Positions 18,854 through 28,215 of a stretch of 51,061 nucleotides of DNA are shown here, one piece after another. The translations under genes and the position numbers were made by a program. Source of the DNA: Verrucomicrobiota bacterium (lineage in GTDB: Bacteria > Verrucomicrobiota > Verrucomicrobiia > Limisphaerales > UBA1100); the NCBI GenBank assembly GCA_028343615.1, contig JAOLZA010000012.1, positions 1 to 51,061 on the forward strand, given 5' to 3'. Every line of letters starts with the position of its first letter. Position 1 is the stretch's first letter. The notes below the pieces were generated by a model. That model saw only the letters and a program-made list of their open reading frames with translations, made no database searches and was not told where the DNA came from.

Positions 18854-19879
18854 ATGTGCAGGCTGGAACTCATTTTGCTAGTGTCTGTCTTGTGGGTAAT
18901 GGGATGCCGCCTGCCCCAATCCACTCTACGCTTCGAGGCAAACTTAGTGGTGGCAACCGGCAACGGACATCTTTTGGTGCGCCCCAAGGGCGGCGAAGCT
19001 TTGTTGGGGGAAACCCAAGCCATTTCCGGAAAGGTTCAGTTCATCCCGCGCTTCCCCTTTCTCGCCGGGCAAATTTATGAGGCAGTGTTCACCGATTCCT
19101 CCGGCCAACAGACCTCCATCGAGCACACCTTCCCCATTCGCGCAGCAGCACCACGCCTCGCTGCCGTCTATCCCAGCGGCAAGATATTGCCGGCCAATCA
19201 CTTGAAATTTTATGTTCACTTCACCGAACCGATGCAGCGTGGGAAAATTTTCAGGCATTTCCGGCTCATCAACCTTTCCACCGATAAACCGATCGACGAG
19301 CCCTTCCGCGAAACCGAACTTTGGAGCGCCGATGGTAAACGTCTCACGCTGTGGCTGCATCCCGGCCGGCAAAAGACCGGCGTGAATCTCAACCTCGACC
19401 TCGGCCCTGTGCTGGATCCGCGCCAACGTTACGTGCTGGAGATTTCCAAAAACTGGAATTCTGAAGCAGGCGTGCCCCTGAAAAATTCGTTCCGAAAAAC
19501 CTTTACCACCACCGAAGCCAATCGTACGCAGCCCGATCCCGATACCTGGAAAATTACACCACCCAAAGGCAACTCGTACTCCCCGCTAATCGTCAACTTC
19601 CAGCAGCCGCTCGATTGGGCACTACTTCACACCATGCTGACTGTGCTGGACGCGCGCGATAAACTCTTTGCCGGTAAAACCGAAGTCATCCGCAACGAAA
19701 CTCAATGGCGCTTTACCCCAACCCAACTTTGGGCCACCGGCAACTACCGCTTAAAAGTAGATTGGGAACTCGAAGACTTTGCCGGCAATAATCTCGAACG
19801 CCTCTTTGAAGTAAACCTGAACAAATCCACCGAACCCACCTTCGCCCGCCCGCGTTATTTAGAATTCAAAATCGAATAA
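18854..19879 (+). CDS. Putative lipoprotein with Ig-like beta domains
   Basis: A 341-residue protein with a short hydrophobic N-terminus ending VMGC, a lipobox-like site at Cys18 preceded by only a few charged residues. The rest is beta-rich. The segment around residues 95-120 (AVYPSGKILPANHLKFYVHFTEPMQRG) matches the style of bacterial Ig-like domains found in secreted proteins, where 'P..G...P.N..F.V.F.EPM' begins the domain. A second such unit appears near residues 225-250 (TPPKGNSYSPLIVNFQQPLDWAL). It is probably an outer- or inner-membrane-anchored surface or periplasmic protein. It is convergent with pyruvate carboxylase, with 21 bases between. I do not recognise a specific function. 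Confidence 0.65.
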   Translation: MCRLELILLVSVLWVMGCRLPQSTLRFEANLVVATGNGHLLVRPKGGEALLGETQAISGKVQFIPRFPFLAGQIYEAVFTDSSGQQTSIEHTFPIRAAAPRLAAVYPSGKILPANHLKFYVHFTEPMQRGKIFRHFRLINLSTDKPIDEPFRETELWSADGKRLTLWLHPGRQKTGVNLNLDLGPVLDPRQRYVLEISKNWNSEAGVPLKNSFRKTFTTTEANRTQPDPDTWKITPPKGNSYSPLIVNFQQPLDWALLHTMLTVLDARDKLFAGKTEVIRNETQWRFTPTQLWATGNYRLKVDWELEDFAGNNLERLFEVNLNKSTEPTFARPRYLEFKIE

Positions 19880-19900
19880 CACCCTACTGACGTTTTAAAA

Positions 19901-22900
19901 TCACGCCTCACGTAATTCCATCACGAGATCTTTTGCCTCCACCGATTCGCCGATGTCTATATGGATGGCGTCCACCACACCATCGGCCGCGGCGTACACG
20001 GTGGTTTGCATTTTCATCGCTTCCATCGTGAGCAGCTTGTCGCCTTTCAAGACTTTTGCGCCCACGCCCACTGCCAGCTCAGTGATGATGCCCGGGATGG
20101 GCGCACCCACGTGTAATTCGTTGGCAGGATCGGCCTTTGCTTGAACTTTCTCCAGGACATTGAGCGACGTGTCAGCGATTTCCACTTCGCGCGGATAACC
20201 ATTCAGCTCAAAAGTCAACGTGCGAATGCCTTCCTCGTTGGCGTCACTGATGTTGATGAGCTTGATATAAAGCGTCTTGCCCTCTTCGATATCCACCGCG
20301 ATTTCTTCACCCGGTTGCAACCCATAAAAATAAGTGGAACTCGGCAACACAGAAACGTCACCATATTCACGGCGGAATTTATTGTAGTCCCGGAACACCT
20401 CCGGATACATCAAAAAACTCAATAGCGCGTCGTCGCTGGCTTTTCGATGGATTTCGCCTTCTAGTTTTTTGCGGGTTCGCTCGAGATTCAGAGGCTTGAG
20501 ATCCGCACCTGGGCGGCCCTTGAGCGGCTTTTGTTTTCCGAGTACCACTTGCTGCACTTGGTGCGGCCAACCGCCGATGGGCTTGCCCAGACGCCCTTTC
20601 AACATATCGATAACCGATTGCGGAAAAGGCGTGGCACCCGGCTCGAGGTTCACCACGTCCGCCGGCTTAATGCCGCGCGTCACAAGGAACATCGTCATAT
20701 CGCCCACCACTTTGCTGGACGGAGTGACCTTCACTATGTCGCCAAAAAGATCGTTAACTTCTGCGTACGTGCGTGCCACTTCCTTCCAACGCGTGCCCAA
20801 CCCCATACTTTCCGCCTGCTCGCGCAGATTCGTGTATTGGCCACCGGGCATTTCGTGCTCATAGATATCGCCGATCCCACTGCGCGGGCCAGTGTCGAAC
20901 GGCGCGTATACTTTGCGCACTTGCTCCCAGTAATCAGAAAACTCATTCAACGTGCCGAGGCTCAAACCCGTCGCGCGCGGCGTGTGTTCCAGTGCTGCCA
21001 CCACGCTGTTGAGGTTAGGCTGACTGGTGGATCCGGAGAGAGAAGCAATCGCGAGGTCCACAATATCCACTCCCGCCTCTGACGCCTTGAGTACAGAAGC
21101 AGCATTCACGCCACTGGTGTCGTGCGTGTGAAAATGGATTGGCAATCCCACTTCCGCCCGCAATGTTTTCACGAGCTTCTCCGCGGCATACGGACGACAC
21201 AGCCCAGCCATATCTTTTATGCAAAGCGTGTGAGCGCCCATCTTCCCCAGCTCCTTCGCGAGCTTCACATAATATTTGAGCGGATATTTGTCACGCTTCG
21301 CATCAAGGATATTGCCGGTGTAACAAATGGTACCCTCGCACACCGCGTGCGTTCCACGCACCGCCTCCATCGCGGCCTTGAGGTTAGGTAGGTAATTCAA
21401 CGAATCAAAAATGCGAAAAATATCCATACCGTTTTCCGCCGCATGCTTCACAAAAGATTGCACCACATTGTCCGGATAATCAGAATAGCCCACAGCGTTG
21501 GAGCCGCGGAAGAGCATTTGGAAACAAATATTGGGAACCGCCTCGCGCAGTTGGCGCAGGCGCTGCCACGGGTCCTCGCGCAGAAACCTCATCGCGGTGT
21601 CAAACGTTGCGCCGCCCCACATTTCGAGGCTAAAGAGCTCCGGCGTGCGGTGCGCAATCGCGTCGGCAATATGCAGCATATCAACCGTGCGCATCCGGGT
21701 GGCGAACAAGCTTTGGTGCGCATCGCGCAGTGTGGTGTCGGTGATGAGCAACCTCTTTTGTTTGCGTGCCCACTTGGCGAATTTTTCAGGGCCTTGTTCG
21801 AGCAAAATCTGGCGTGTGCCCGATGGTGGCTCCGCATCGCCGTTGTACTCCGGTTGCACAATTGGCTTGAAAGAACTCTTCACCTCAAACCCTTTCGTTT
21901 GCGGATTACCATTCACCGCCACATCGCCAATGTAACTGAGCAACCGATTCGCCCGATCGCGACGACGCTTGAAGGCAAACAATTCTGGTGTATCATCAAT
22001 CAATGTAGTCGTCGCCTGCCCACTCCGGAACGTTTCATTTTTGATCACATTTTCCAGAAAAGGAATGTTCGTTTGCACGCCGCGAATTCGAAATTCTTTC
22101 AGTGCGCGCTTCATCCGATCAAGCGCGAGTGGAAAGCTCATTCCACTCGCGGTGATTTTCACCAGCAGTGAATCATAAAAGGGCGTAATCACACTACCCG
22201 CATCGCCCTGCCCGCCATCGAGTCGAAGCCCGAAACCAGCCGCCGAACGATAAGCGATGATGCGCCCGTAATCGGGCGTGAAATTATTGGCCGGATCCTC
22301 CGTGGTCACGCGGCATTGCACGGCGTGGCCGACGCACACCACATTTTTTTGCTTCGGCAGCTGCATGACATCGCCATGCAGCGCGTGCCCCTGCGCCACT
22401 TGAATCTGCGAGCGCACGAGGTCGATACCAGTCACCACCTCCGTCACCGTGTGCTCCACTTGAATACGCGGATTCATCTCGATGAAATACCACGCCTTGG
22501 AATCCACATCGTAGAGAAACTCCATCGTGCCCGCGTTGTCGTACCGGATGTGCTTGGCCAATTCCAACGCCGCCGCACACAATTCTTCCCGCACCGTCTC
22601 ATCTAGCGCCACGCTCGGAGCAATCTCCACCACTTTTTGGTAACGCCGCTGCACCGAACAATCGCGCTCGTGCAAATGCAAAATGTTGCCGTGTTGATCT
22701 CCCAAAATTTGCACCTCAATGTGCTTGGCGTTTTGCACATACTTTTCGAGAAACACCGCCGGATTGCCAAACGCGCGATCGGCTTCACCACGAGCTTCAT
22801 CAAGCAATCGCTCCAAATCCTTAGCTTTATACACCACCCGCATCCCGCGGCCACCGCCGCCGAAGGCGGCTTTGATGATGAGCGGAAACCCAATCTGCTT

Positions 22901-23386
22901 GGCCACCTTCACCGCCTTGGCGCGGGTTTTGATTGCGTCATCCGTGCCGGGTAGCACAGGCACGCCAGCAGCTTTGGCCAGCGCTCGCGCTTCAGTTTTG
23001 TCGCCCATTTGTCGCAGCAACTCCGGACGCGGCCCCACAAATGTCATCCCCGCCTTGGCGCACGCCTCAGCAAAATCTGCGTTCTCCGCTAAAAACCCGT
23101 AGCCCGGATGCACGAGATTGACCCCGTGTTCAGCAGCCATACCCACGATGCCCTCGATATCGAGATACGCGCCAACCGGCCCCTTCCCGACGCCCACCAT
23201 ATAAGCCTCATCAGCCTTGAAACGGTGGACCGCGAGTCGGTCTTCCTGCGCATAAATTGCCACCGTTTGCAGATCCATCTCCGTGGCCGCACGAAAAATT
23301 CGGATGGCAATTTCGCTACGGTTGGCCGCCAGTAATTTGACGGGAGGTCGGGGTGCAGACACTTTTGATTTAGTTTTTCTTGCCAT
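19901..23386 (-). CDS. pyc: Pyruvate carboxylase
   Basis: A 1161-residue single-chain biotin enzyme, the normal length. The biotin carboxylase domain (about 15-470) has the ATP-grasp glycine loop KAAFGGGGRGMR, the ERDCSVQRR motif and EMNPRIQVEHTVTE. The carboxyltransferase domain (about 530-830) has TDTTLRDAHQSL, FRGSNAVGYSDYPDN, CIKDMAG with the metal-site lysine, HTHDTSG and ASLSGSTSQPN, all typical of pyruvate rather than acetyl- or propionyl-CoA substrates. The C-terminal biotinyl domain carries MEAMKMQ with acceptor K1125. It converts pyruvate, bicarbonate and ATP to oxaloacetate for anaplerosis or gluconeogenesis. It lies 64 bases downstream of the DUF3500 gene in the same direction, so it may be co-transcribed or have its own promoter. 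Confidence 0.96.
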   Translation of the reverse strand: MARKTKSKVSAPRPPVKLLAANRSEIAIRIFRAATEMDLQTVAIYAQEDRLAVHRFKADEAYMVGVGKGPVGAYLDIEGIVGMAAEHGVNLVHPGYGFLAENADFAEACAKAGMTFVGPRPELLRQMGDKTEARALAKAAGVPVLPGTDDAIKTRAKAVKVAKQIGFPLIIKAAFGGGGRGMRVVYKAKDLERLLDEARGEADRAFGNPAVFLEKYVQNAKHIEVQILGDQHGNILHLHERDCSVQRRYQKVVEIAPSVALDETVREELCAAALELAKHIRYDNAGTMEFLYDVDSKAWYFIEMNPRIQVEHTVTEVVTGIDLVRSQIQVAQGHALHGDVMQLPKQKNVVCVGHAVQCRVTTEDPANNFTPDYGRIIAYRSAAGFGLRLDGGQGDAGSVITPFYDSLLVKITASGMSFPLALDRMKRALKEFRIRGVQTNIPFLENVIKNETFRSGQATTTLIDDTPELFAFKRRRDRANRLLSYIGDVAVNGNPQTKGFEVKSSFKPIVQPEYNGDAEPPSGTRQILLEQGPEKFAKWARKQKRLLITDTTLRDAHQSLFATRMRTVDMLHIADAIAHRTPELFSLEMWGGATFDTAMRFLREDPWQRLRQLREAVPNICFQMLFRGSNAVGYSDYPDNVVQSFVKHAAENGMDIFRIFDSLNYLPNLKAAMEAVRGTHAVCEGTICYTGNILDAKRDKYPLKYYVKLAKELGKMGAHTLCIKDMAGLCRPYAAEKLVKTLRAEVGLPIHFHTHDTSGVNAASVLKASEAGVDIVDLAIASLSGSTSQPNLNSVVAALEHTPRATGLSLGTLNEFSDYWEQVRKVYAPFDTGPRSGIGDIYEHEMPGGQYTNLREQAESMGLGTRWKEVARTYAEVNDLFGDIVKVTPSSKVVGDMTMFLVTRGIKPADVVNLEPGATPFPQSVIDMLKGRLGKPIGGWPHQVQQVVLGKQKPLKGRPGADLKPLNLERTRKKLEGEIHRKASDDALLSFLMYPEVFRDYNKFRREYGDVSVLPSSTYFYGLQPGEEIAVDIEEGKTLYIKLINISDANEEGIRTLTFELNGYPREVEIADTSLNVLEKVQAKADPANELHVGAPIPGIITELAVGVGAKVLKGDKLLTMEAMKMQTTVYAAADGVVDAIHIDIGESVEAKDLVMELREA

Positions 23387-23450
23387 GAACGCGAGGCTTT
23401 TAGCAAAAAAACTGGGGAAAGGAAAGGCTGCTATGAATTCAAAAAACTAC

Positions 23451-24617
23451 TTATTTATGATGCTGCCGGTAATGCTGCCGCAGCAAATCCTTGCCGTAGT
23501 CATTGCCGTTGGGGGTGCGGACGACAGTGTGGATATGTTGGCGTGTCGGAGTCTGGGAACGGGCCAAGGCAATGGGGCGTTGGTGGTCGAATTCAATCAG
23601 CACCACGGGACTTTGGATACGGTAATAAAAAACGCTGTCCTTTTTCGTGCCGCCCATCCAGCCAAAGTACGTTGCATCGAGATGTTTTTTTATATCGGCC
23701 ATTTTCACCTTGGTATGGCCATCGGCGAGATTCCCGATGTATACCTCAATGAGCCCATACAACTGGGTTTTTTGTTTGGCGGTCAACTCGCTGCAGCGAA
23801 TGCCGATGTAATCGAGCACTTGATTGTCACGGAACGCTTCACCGATGTTGTTGGTCGGACCTTTGTCGTTGGCTACGATTGCTTTGGCACGTTGGGTTTT
23901 GTTCAGTGAATTAATGAACGCGAGACCTTTGTCCTGCTCGGCTTGGCAGATAACGGTGCCCTTGAATTTGCCGCTCTCGGCTTTCACCGGCTCAGAGCCC
24001 ATAAAGACGGGACTCATCACGACTTGATCGCCGAGAATAAAGTAGTTGATAACGACATGATGTCCATCTAGCTGCCAACCCCATGGCTTAGTGGCACTTG
24101 GCTCGCCCATGATGGTGATCCAATAAAGCCATTCGCCATATTCACCAAATCGGTTGGTCAACTCGGCCAACGTGCCATTGAGCTTCATGATGTCCTGCGT
24201 TTGCTTGAGGCCGCGGGCAGAGAGGCTGGTGCGCAGTAGGTTGAAGGCGAGTTCGCGCTGGCCTTTGGTCATCTTGTCAAAGCCTACACCTTGGCGCGCA
24301 TAACGATGTCGGTTATCCCACTTGCGCCACTCGAGGTCGTCCACGGGAAAGACGGTCTTCTTGCGGTCCTCAGCATTAAGACTGGATAGGAATGCCTTCG
24401 CTGCCTGCCGTACAGGCTCAGTGTTCACGCCGGTTTCTTTGATCGGAAACAGGTTGGCCGCCGGAACATCAAGGAAGAACACACCCTTGAAAGGTTGAGC
24501 AAGGGCGGCTTCACGCTGATTATCAAATCGGCCGCGTGGAGGACGTTGCTGGGCGTCAACAGTCTCAACGAAAAAAATTGCTGCCACAGCAATCAAGTAC
24601 ATTAATTTTGTTTTCAT
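23451..24617 (-). CDS. DUF3500 family secreted protein
   Basis: A 388-residue protein with a signal peptide (hydrophobic [18 protein letters not shown]). The middle carries the block [20 protein letters not shown] followed by PVFMGSEPV, which I recognise as the core of the DUF3500 family. The family is common in Planctomycetes and Verrucomicrobiota and has no assigned activity. The C-terminus has [17 protein letters not shown] and a histidine-rich end. The ATG at 24617 is preferred because it starts a clean signal peptide 13 bases after the sulfatase stop; 24650 would overlap that gene. Position in the operon suggests work in the periplasm with the sulfatase. DUF3500 proteins often accompany sulfatases and PSD1-type genes, but that is background, not seen here. 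Confidence 0.8.
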   Translation of the reverse strand: MKTKLMYLIAVAAIFFVETVDAQQRPPRGRFDNQREAALAQPFKGVFFLDVPAANLFPIKETGVNTEPVRQAAKAFLSSLNAEDRKKTVFPVDDLEWRKWDNRHRYARQGVGFDKMTKGQRELAFNLLRTSLSARGLKQTQDIMKLNGTLAELTNRFGEYGEWLYWITIMGEPSATKPWGWQLDGHHVVINYFILGDQVVMSPVFMGSEPVKAESGKFKGTVICQAEQDKGLAFINSLNKTQRAKAIVANDKGPTNNIGEAFRDNQVLDYIGIRCSELTAKQKTQLYGLIEVYIGNLADGHTKVKMADIKKHLDATYFGWMGGTKKDSVFYYRIQSPVVLIEFDHQRPIALARSQTPTRQHIHTVVRTPNGNDYGKDLLRQHYRQHHK

Positions 24618-24630
24618 AAAATCGGTTATG

Positions 24631-25965
24631 CTAAGGCCGGCGACCTTCACCCTGACGAGCCCCTCTCTCTTGATTAGAAATATTCAACTTACTGAACGGC
24701 GCGAGGTTATCGGCTAAATTTGCCGCAACTTCCGGGTGATCCAAAATCACGTCCTTAGATTCGGCAGGGTCATCTTTCACGTTATATAGGCTAACCTGCC
24801 CCTGACCCCAAGTCAGTTTCCATTGATCGTGGAGAACAGCAAAGTCACCGAAGGGCCCGGCCACAATCACCGGTGGCCGTTTCATTGGCTTGTTTTGTCT
24901 AATTGCCGGCCAACAATTCACCCCGTCGAATAGCTTTTGGTTGGCCGGCTTGATGCCCGCAGCAGCAGCGAATGTTGGGAAAAGATCCTGAACGGAAATC
25001 AATTGATTACATTTTGTACCCGCGCGAATCACTCCCGGCCAACGAAGGACTGCAGGCACACGAATCCCCCCTTCTAGCACACTGCCTTTGCCGCCGCGCA
25101 AGGCCAATTGCCCCGGCAACGCGGTCGACTCACGTCGGCCTCCGCCAGATCCATTGTCGCAAAAAAACATCACAAGCGTATCCTTAGAGATACCTTCGGC
25201 TTCAATTGTGGCAAGCACTCGGCCGATCGCTGCATCCATTGCCTCGATTGCTCCCGCTTGCCCAACTCGCCGGCCAAAAAATCCAAGCTTACGATATTTC
25301 TCAAGCAATCGTTCGGAGGCCTGCGCTGGTTGATGTGGTGCGTTAAAAGGCAGATACAAAAAAATAGGCTTTTTCTTGTTTCGGTTTTTCAAAAGTTTAA
25401 TGGCCTCATCGGCCAGAAGATCAGTAGAATAGCCTTGGGGAGCCACCGACTGACCGTTGCGAAACCAACCACGCGCACGTGAAGCATTGGTGGTGTAGTA
25501 ATTAATTCCGCCACCATGGAAACCAAAAAAATAGTCAAAGCCCCTAGCATTGGGCGCGTAGTCATCACTACGCTCGCCAAGGTGCCATTTACCCGTCATG
25601 AAAGTTTGATAACCGGCTTTCTGAAAAGTTTGCGGCAAAAAATGTTCGTCCAGCGGAACGACCCCGCGGCCAATGGCTCCGGTAATACCAAAGCGCGCGG
25701 GCGACCGGCCGGTCATCAACGCCGTACGAGTGGGGCTGCAAATGGGATGCACATAAAAGCGATTGAGTTGGATACCATCCTTGGCGAGCCGGTCGATGTT
25801 GGGCGTGGCAATCTTACTGCCATGGTAACCGACCTCGTTCCAACCCATGTCGTCAGACACGAACATCACGATATGAGGTTTGAGAGAGGTTGCAGTCGAC
25901 TGAACCGAAACCACAGTCGGGCATATACCCAGAAGTAAAAACAGAAAACAGGCTTTCCTTTTCAT
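24631..25965 (-). CDS. Formylglycine-dependent sulfatase (arylsulfatase family)
   Basis: A 444-residue exported type I sulfatase. The N-terminal ~20 residues are a signal peptide. Metal-binding aspartates are in FVSDDMGW (D38, D39). The signature [12 protein letters not shown] begins at C76, the cysteine expected to be oxidised to formylglycine. GKWHLG, NAPHQP and the FCDNG motif complete the active site. The Cys-type signature could be matured by FGE or an anaerobic sulfatase-maturating enzyme; neither gene is in the window. It would remove sulfate esters, probably from algal or marine polysaccharides, in the periplasm or outside. The start lies 12 bases after the stop of the thioredoxin-like gene. 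The C-terminus is unusually rich in Arg/Gly. Confidence 0.92.
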   Translation of the reverse strand: MKRKACFLFLLLGICPTVVSVQSTATSLKPHIVMFVSDDMGWNEVGYHGSKIATPNIDRLAKDGIQLNRFYVHPICSPTRTALMTGRSPARFGITGAIGRGVVPLDEHFLPQTFQKAGYQTFMTGKWHLGERSDDYAPNARGFDYFFGFHGGGINYYTTNASRARGWFRNGQSVAPQGYSTDLLADEAIKLLKNRNKKKPIFLYLPFNAPHQPAQASERLLEKYRKLGFFGRRVGQAGAIEAMDAAIGRVLATIEAEGISKDTLVMFFCDNGSGGGRRESTALPGQLALRGGKGSVLEGGIRVPAVLRWPGVIRAGTKCNQLISVQDLFPTFAAAAGIKPANQKLFDGVNCWPAIRQNKPMKRPPVIVAGPFGDFAVLHDQWKLTWGQGQVSLYNVKDDPAESKDVILDHPEVAANLADNLAPFSKLNISNQERGARQGEGRRP

Positions 25966-25977
25966 GTGATGATAAGA

Positions 25978-27015
25978 CTAACGCTGAGGACGCCGCCGGC
26001 CTCCTCGACGACTTAAACCATCGGTATTGGGAGTTGCACTTTTCCAACGGGCACCGGCCCGACTGCCCGCTTGGCGATGTTGGTCATAGGTCAGTTGACT
26101 GGGTTTGTGTTTGCCCAGTGCCTCAGCCAAAGGTCCAGCAAGCTTCCCGGCTGAAGTAGCAGTATCAATGACCTCAATAACCTCACCGGTTAAACCAAAG
26201 GTTCCAGGCTGAATCACCACAAAGCCAGAGGTCGCTTTAAAATTCTTTACCGACTTAAATTCGGAAGCATCACTTGCGGGCACATACTGAGCCTCCCCGA
26301 TAAATTGATCAGACCAGGCAACCTTCGAGAGTTCCTGCTCCATCTTCTTGCGCTGCTCGGCGCTCTTTGAATAAACCACAACCAGAGGCTGACGGTCTGC
26401 TGCAGTCACATTTAAGGCGAGGCGTAAATCAGCAAGGTATGGCAAGGGTGGAAATCCTTTTGCCGCTTTACCTTTACCCGGATAAACCAAAGCAATCGCT
26501 TCCATAGTTTGGCTCATTTTCTTCATGGACTCCTCGGGTTGAGCATTTACGCCAGGGCCACTGACTCCGCCAAACGCCCATACCGGACTACGACCTGCCG
26601 TGACCAGCTTGGTTTTACCATCAGGGGTTAGGAGGGTAAAAACGGTATTCTCCAGATTACCTCCGCGCGCATAAAAACCTTTTAACACCTCATTCTCTTC
26701 AGCGTTTTCGTAAGTTGCCAAACGAATGCACACAAACTTCCGAGAAGCGGAGATAACGTCTTTGTCGGCCAGGAAACTCCTGTCCATTCCGGTTTTACCC
26801 GGTCACCAGATTCCTGGAACTGAATGGCATTGGGGAACGGCCGAAACCAACATGATCGGCTTGCCCGTGCGCTGGGCTTCAGCCAAACCGCCTTTCCAAG
26901 TGCCATGCCACGCAATTTTTCCGGCTTTAGCTGCAGCCTTTGAAGCCGGAGCTTGCGCATTGGAAAAGAAGGGTGCCGCCAAAAAGGCACCGGCTAGCAA
27001 CGTGCTGCGAACCAT
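25978..27015 (-). CDS. Secreted thioredoxin-like protein with an in-frame TGA (candidate selenoprotein)
   Basis: Read through one TGA at 26805-26803, the frame gives about 345 residues. A signal peptide ends at SNAQA, and then WKGGLAEAQRTGKPIMLVS forms the usual start of a thioredoxin-like fold. QCHSVPGIW follows, then the TGA (residue 71). After it come PGKTGMDRSF, FVCIRLATYENAEENEVL and VFTLLTPDGK, which complete the fold. Both halves are in the same frame, with no frameshift. Each half alone lacks part of the fold. A hairpin follows the TGA at the spacing expected for selenocysteine insertion. The C-terminal ~60 residues are basic and low in structure. The ATG at 27021 is an alternative start. 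Alternatives are a nonsense mutation, a base-call error, or two separate pieces. Confidence 0.6.
26766..26786 (-). promoter_or_regulatory. SECIS-like hairpin after the in-frame TGA
   Basis: On the coding strand the TGA at 26805-26803 is followed 25 bases later by a three-base loop GTT. The loop is closed by CAGGA/TCCTG, then an A-G mismatch, then two G-C pairs and a U-G pair. Bacterial SECIS elements need a stem-loop immediately after the UGA, with the loop about 16-37 bases away and a G among its first two bases; all are met here. The hairpin lies in the coding region, as in bacterial selenoprotein genes. Pairing was done by eye and no energy was computed. Confidence 0.5.
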
Positions 27016-27158
27016 GATCATATACTTCCCTAGACGATACCTAACATTATTTGGTTACGGGTACATTCTATGAAACCTTTCCCTGTGAAGGCACGTCATT
27101 ACAATTGACCCTCACGGGCCTAAACAGCATGGTGCGGCAACGCAATCCTACATTAATT

Positions 27159-28088
27159 ATGAAAAAACACTTACTTGTACCCATCGTTCTCGGTGGACTA
27201 ATAACATTCAGTTTGACTACACTAGCCCAAGATCGCCCGGGACAGGGTGGACGTGGTGGAGGAATACGGGAAGCCATGATCAAGAAATATGATAAGAATG
27301 GTGACGGCAAGCTTGATGAAGACGAGCGCCCTTCCCGCGAAGAAATGCAGGAGTTTTTCCGTGCCCAACTTGGCGGCGGTCAAACCAGGCCCGGCGGTGG
27401 TCAAACCAGACCCGGTCAGGGTGGTCGTGATGCAGCACCGCAGCAGAATATGCGCGATGCCATGCTCAAAAAGTTTGATAAGAATGGTGACGGCAAACTT
27501 GATGAAGATGAGCGCCCTTCCCGTGAAGAAATGCAGGAGTTTTTCCGCTCACAACTAGGCGGCGGACAAGGCGGCAGACCTGGCGGTGATCAAGGTGGCC
27601 CAGGTCAAGGACGGCCGGGTCAGGGCGGCGGCTTTGGCGAAAGAGGTCAAGGTGGACGTGGCGGATCCAGGCCACCTAATCCCGTAATGGAAGCCCTTGA
27701 CAAAAACAAGGACGGCACTTTAAGCACGGAAGAATTGAAAAATGCCGCGAAGGCACTTGCCACCTTGGACAAGAATAAGGATGGCAAGATTGACCAGGAA
27801 GAAATGCGCCCGCAATTTGATCGAGGCCAAGGCGGTCGTGAAGGCTTCAGCCGACCGGGTCAAGGTGGCGAAGGTGGTCGTGAAGGCTTCCGGCGCCCAG
27901 GTCAAGGCGGTGCCGGTGGTCGTGAAGGCTTCCGGCGCCCAGGTCAAGGCGGTGCCGGTGGTCGTGAAGGCTTCCGGCGCCCAGGTCAAGGCGGTGAAGG
28001 TCGCCCCGGTGCCGGTGGTCGTGAAAACCCACGCGGACCCCGCGAAGGCGATCGAAACCAGCCTCGTCCCAGCCGCAGTGATGCCTAA
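27159..28088 (+). CDS. Secreted EF-hand repeat protein with Gly/Arg/Gln-rich tail
   Basis: A 309-residue exported protein with a signal peptide ending near LAQ. It has four EF-hand calcium loops: YDKNGDGKLDEDE, FDKNGDGKLDEDE, LDKNKDGTLSTEE and LDKNKDGKIDQEE. The first two belong to a duplicated 36-residue block. Spacers and the last ~90 residues are PGQGG-rich, including four 14-residue repeats. The start at 27159 is chosen because it begins the signal peptide; the frame is open further up but has no leader-like sequence there. It probably binds calcium in the periplasm or at the surface. It is divergent from the thioredoxin-like gene and ends before a strong terminator, so it is likely transcribed alone. 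Confidence 0.8.
   Translation: MKKHLLVPIVLGGLITFSLTTLAQDRPGQGGRGGGIREAMIKKYDKNGDGKLDEDERPSREEMQEFFRAQLGGGQTRPGGGQTRPGQGGRDAAPQQNMRDAMLKKFDKNGDGKLDEDERPSREEMQEFFRSQLGGGQGGRPGGDQGGPGQGRPGQGGGFGERGQGGRGGSRPPNPVMEALDKNKDGTLSTEELKNAAKALATLDKNKDGKIDQEEMRPQFDRGQGGREGFSRPGQGGEGGREGFRRPGQGGAGGREGFRRPGQGGAGGREGFRRPGQGGEGRPGAGGRENPRGPREGDRNQPRPSRSDA
27276..27569 (+). repeat. Two copies of a 108-base EF-hand coding unit
   Basis: Bases 27276-27383 and 27462-27569 are nearly identical and encode M(I/L)KK(Y/F)DKNGDGKLDEDE through QEFFR and LGGGQ. The differences are mostly synonymous, so the unit was copied fairly recently or is kept alike by conversion. A short QTRPGGGQTRPGQGG linker separates them. Confidence 0.9.
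27831..27998 (+). repeat. Four tandem 42-base repeats
   Basis: Four contiguous in-frame units start at 27831, 27873, 27915 and 27957. Each encodes GGREGF(S/R)RPGQGG(E/A). Units two to four are nearly identical in DNA, and unit one has drifted. Such perfect arrays can expand or shrink by slippage, so copy number may vary between strains. This is protein-coding and not a CRISPR array. Confidence 0.92.
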
Positions 28089-28111
28089 AGCTTATTGATA
28101 ATCAGAATCAG

Positions 28112-28140
28112 AAAGAGCGGCCTGTGGCCGCTCTTTTTTT
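28112..28140 (+). terminator. Rho-independent terminator after the EF-hand gene
   Basis: An 11-pair perfect stem, AAAGAGCGGCC and GGCCGCTCTTT around the loop TGT, runs straight into a T tract ending at 28140. It starts 23 bases after the stop codon. This is the strongest intrinsic terminator in the window. Confidence 0.93.
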
Positions 28141-28215
28141 ATCTCTAGTTATCAAATTCCCTGCAACTTTTTTGTTTAGCATTCGTCTCAATAATTGCAT
28201 CCTACAAGAATCGCC

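Noticed and set aside
19880-19900. Terminator between the lipoprotein and pyruvate carboxylase genes
   Set aside because: Only a short AT palindrome is present, with no GC stem and T run.
21443-22171. 242-codon plus-strand open frame
   Set aside because: Antisense to pyruvate carboxylase, which is certain by motifs.
25978-26787. Separate gene starting at the ATG just after the TGA
   Set aside because: It would lack a signal peptide and the first part of the fold, and the frame continues upstream in phase with matching sequence. Kept as the fallback if the TGA is a true stop.
26682-26990. Frameshift explanation for the split thioredoxin-like gene
   Set aside because: The two halves are in the same phase, so no frameshift is needed. 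The overlapping frame encodes no recognisable sequence.
27105-27133. Promoter for the EF-hand gene (TTGACC with a distal box)
   Set aside because: The -35 match is good but the only box at the right spacing (CATGGT) matches poorly.
27831-27998. CRISPR-like array
   Set aside because: Repeats are contiguous with no spacers and encode a clean 14-residue protein repeat.
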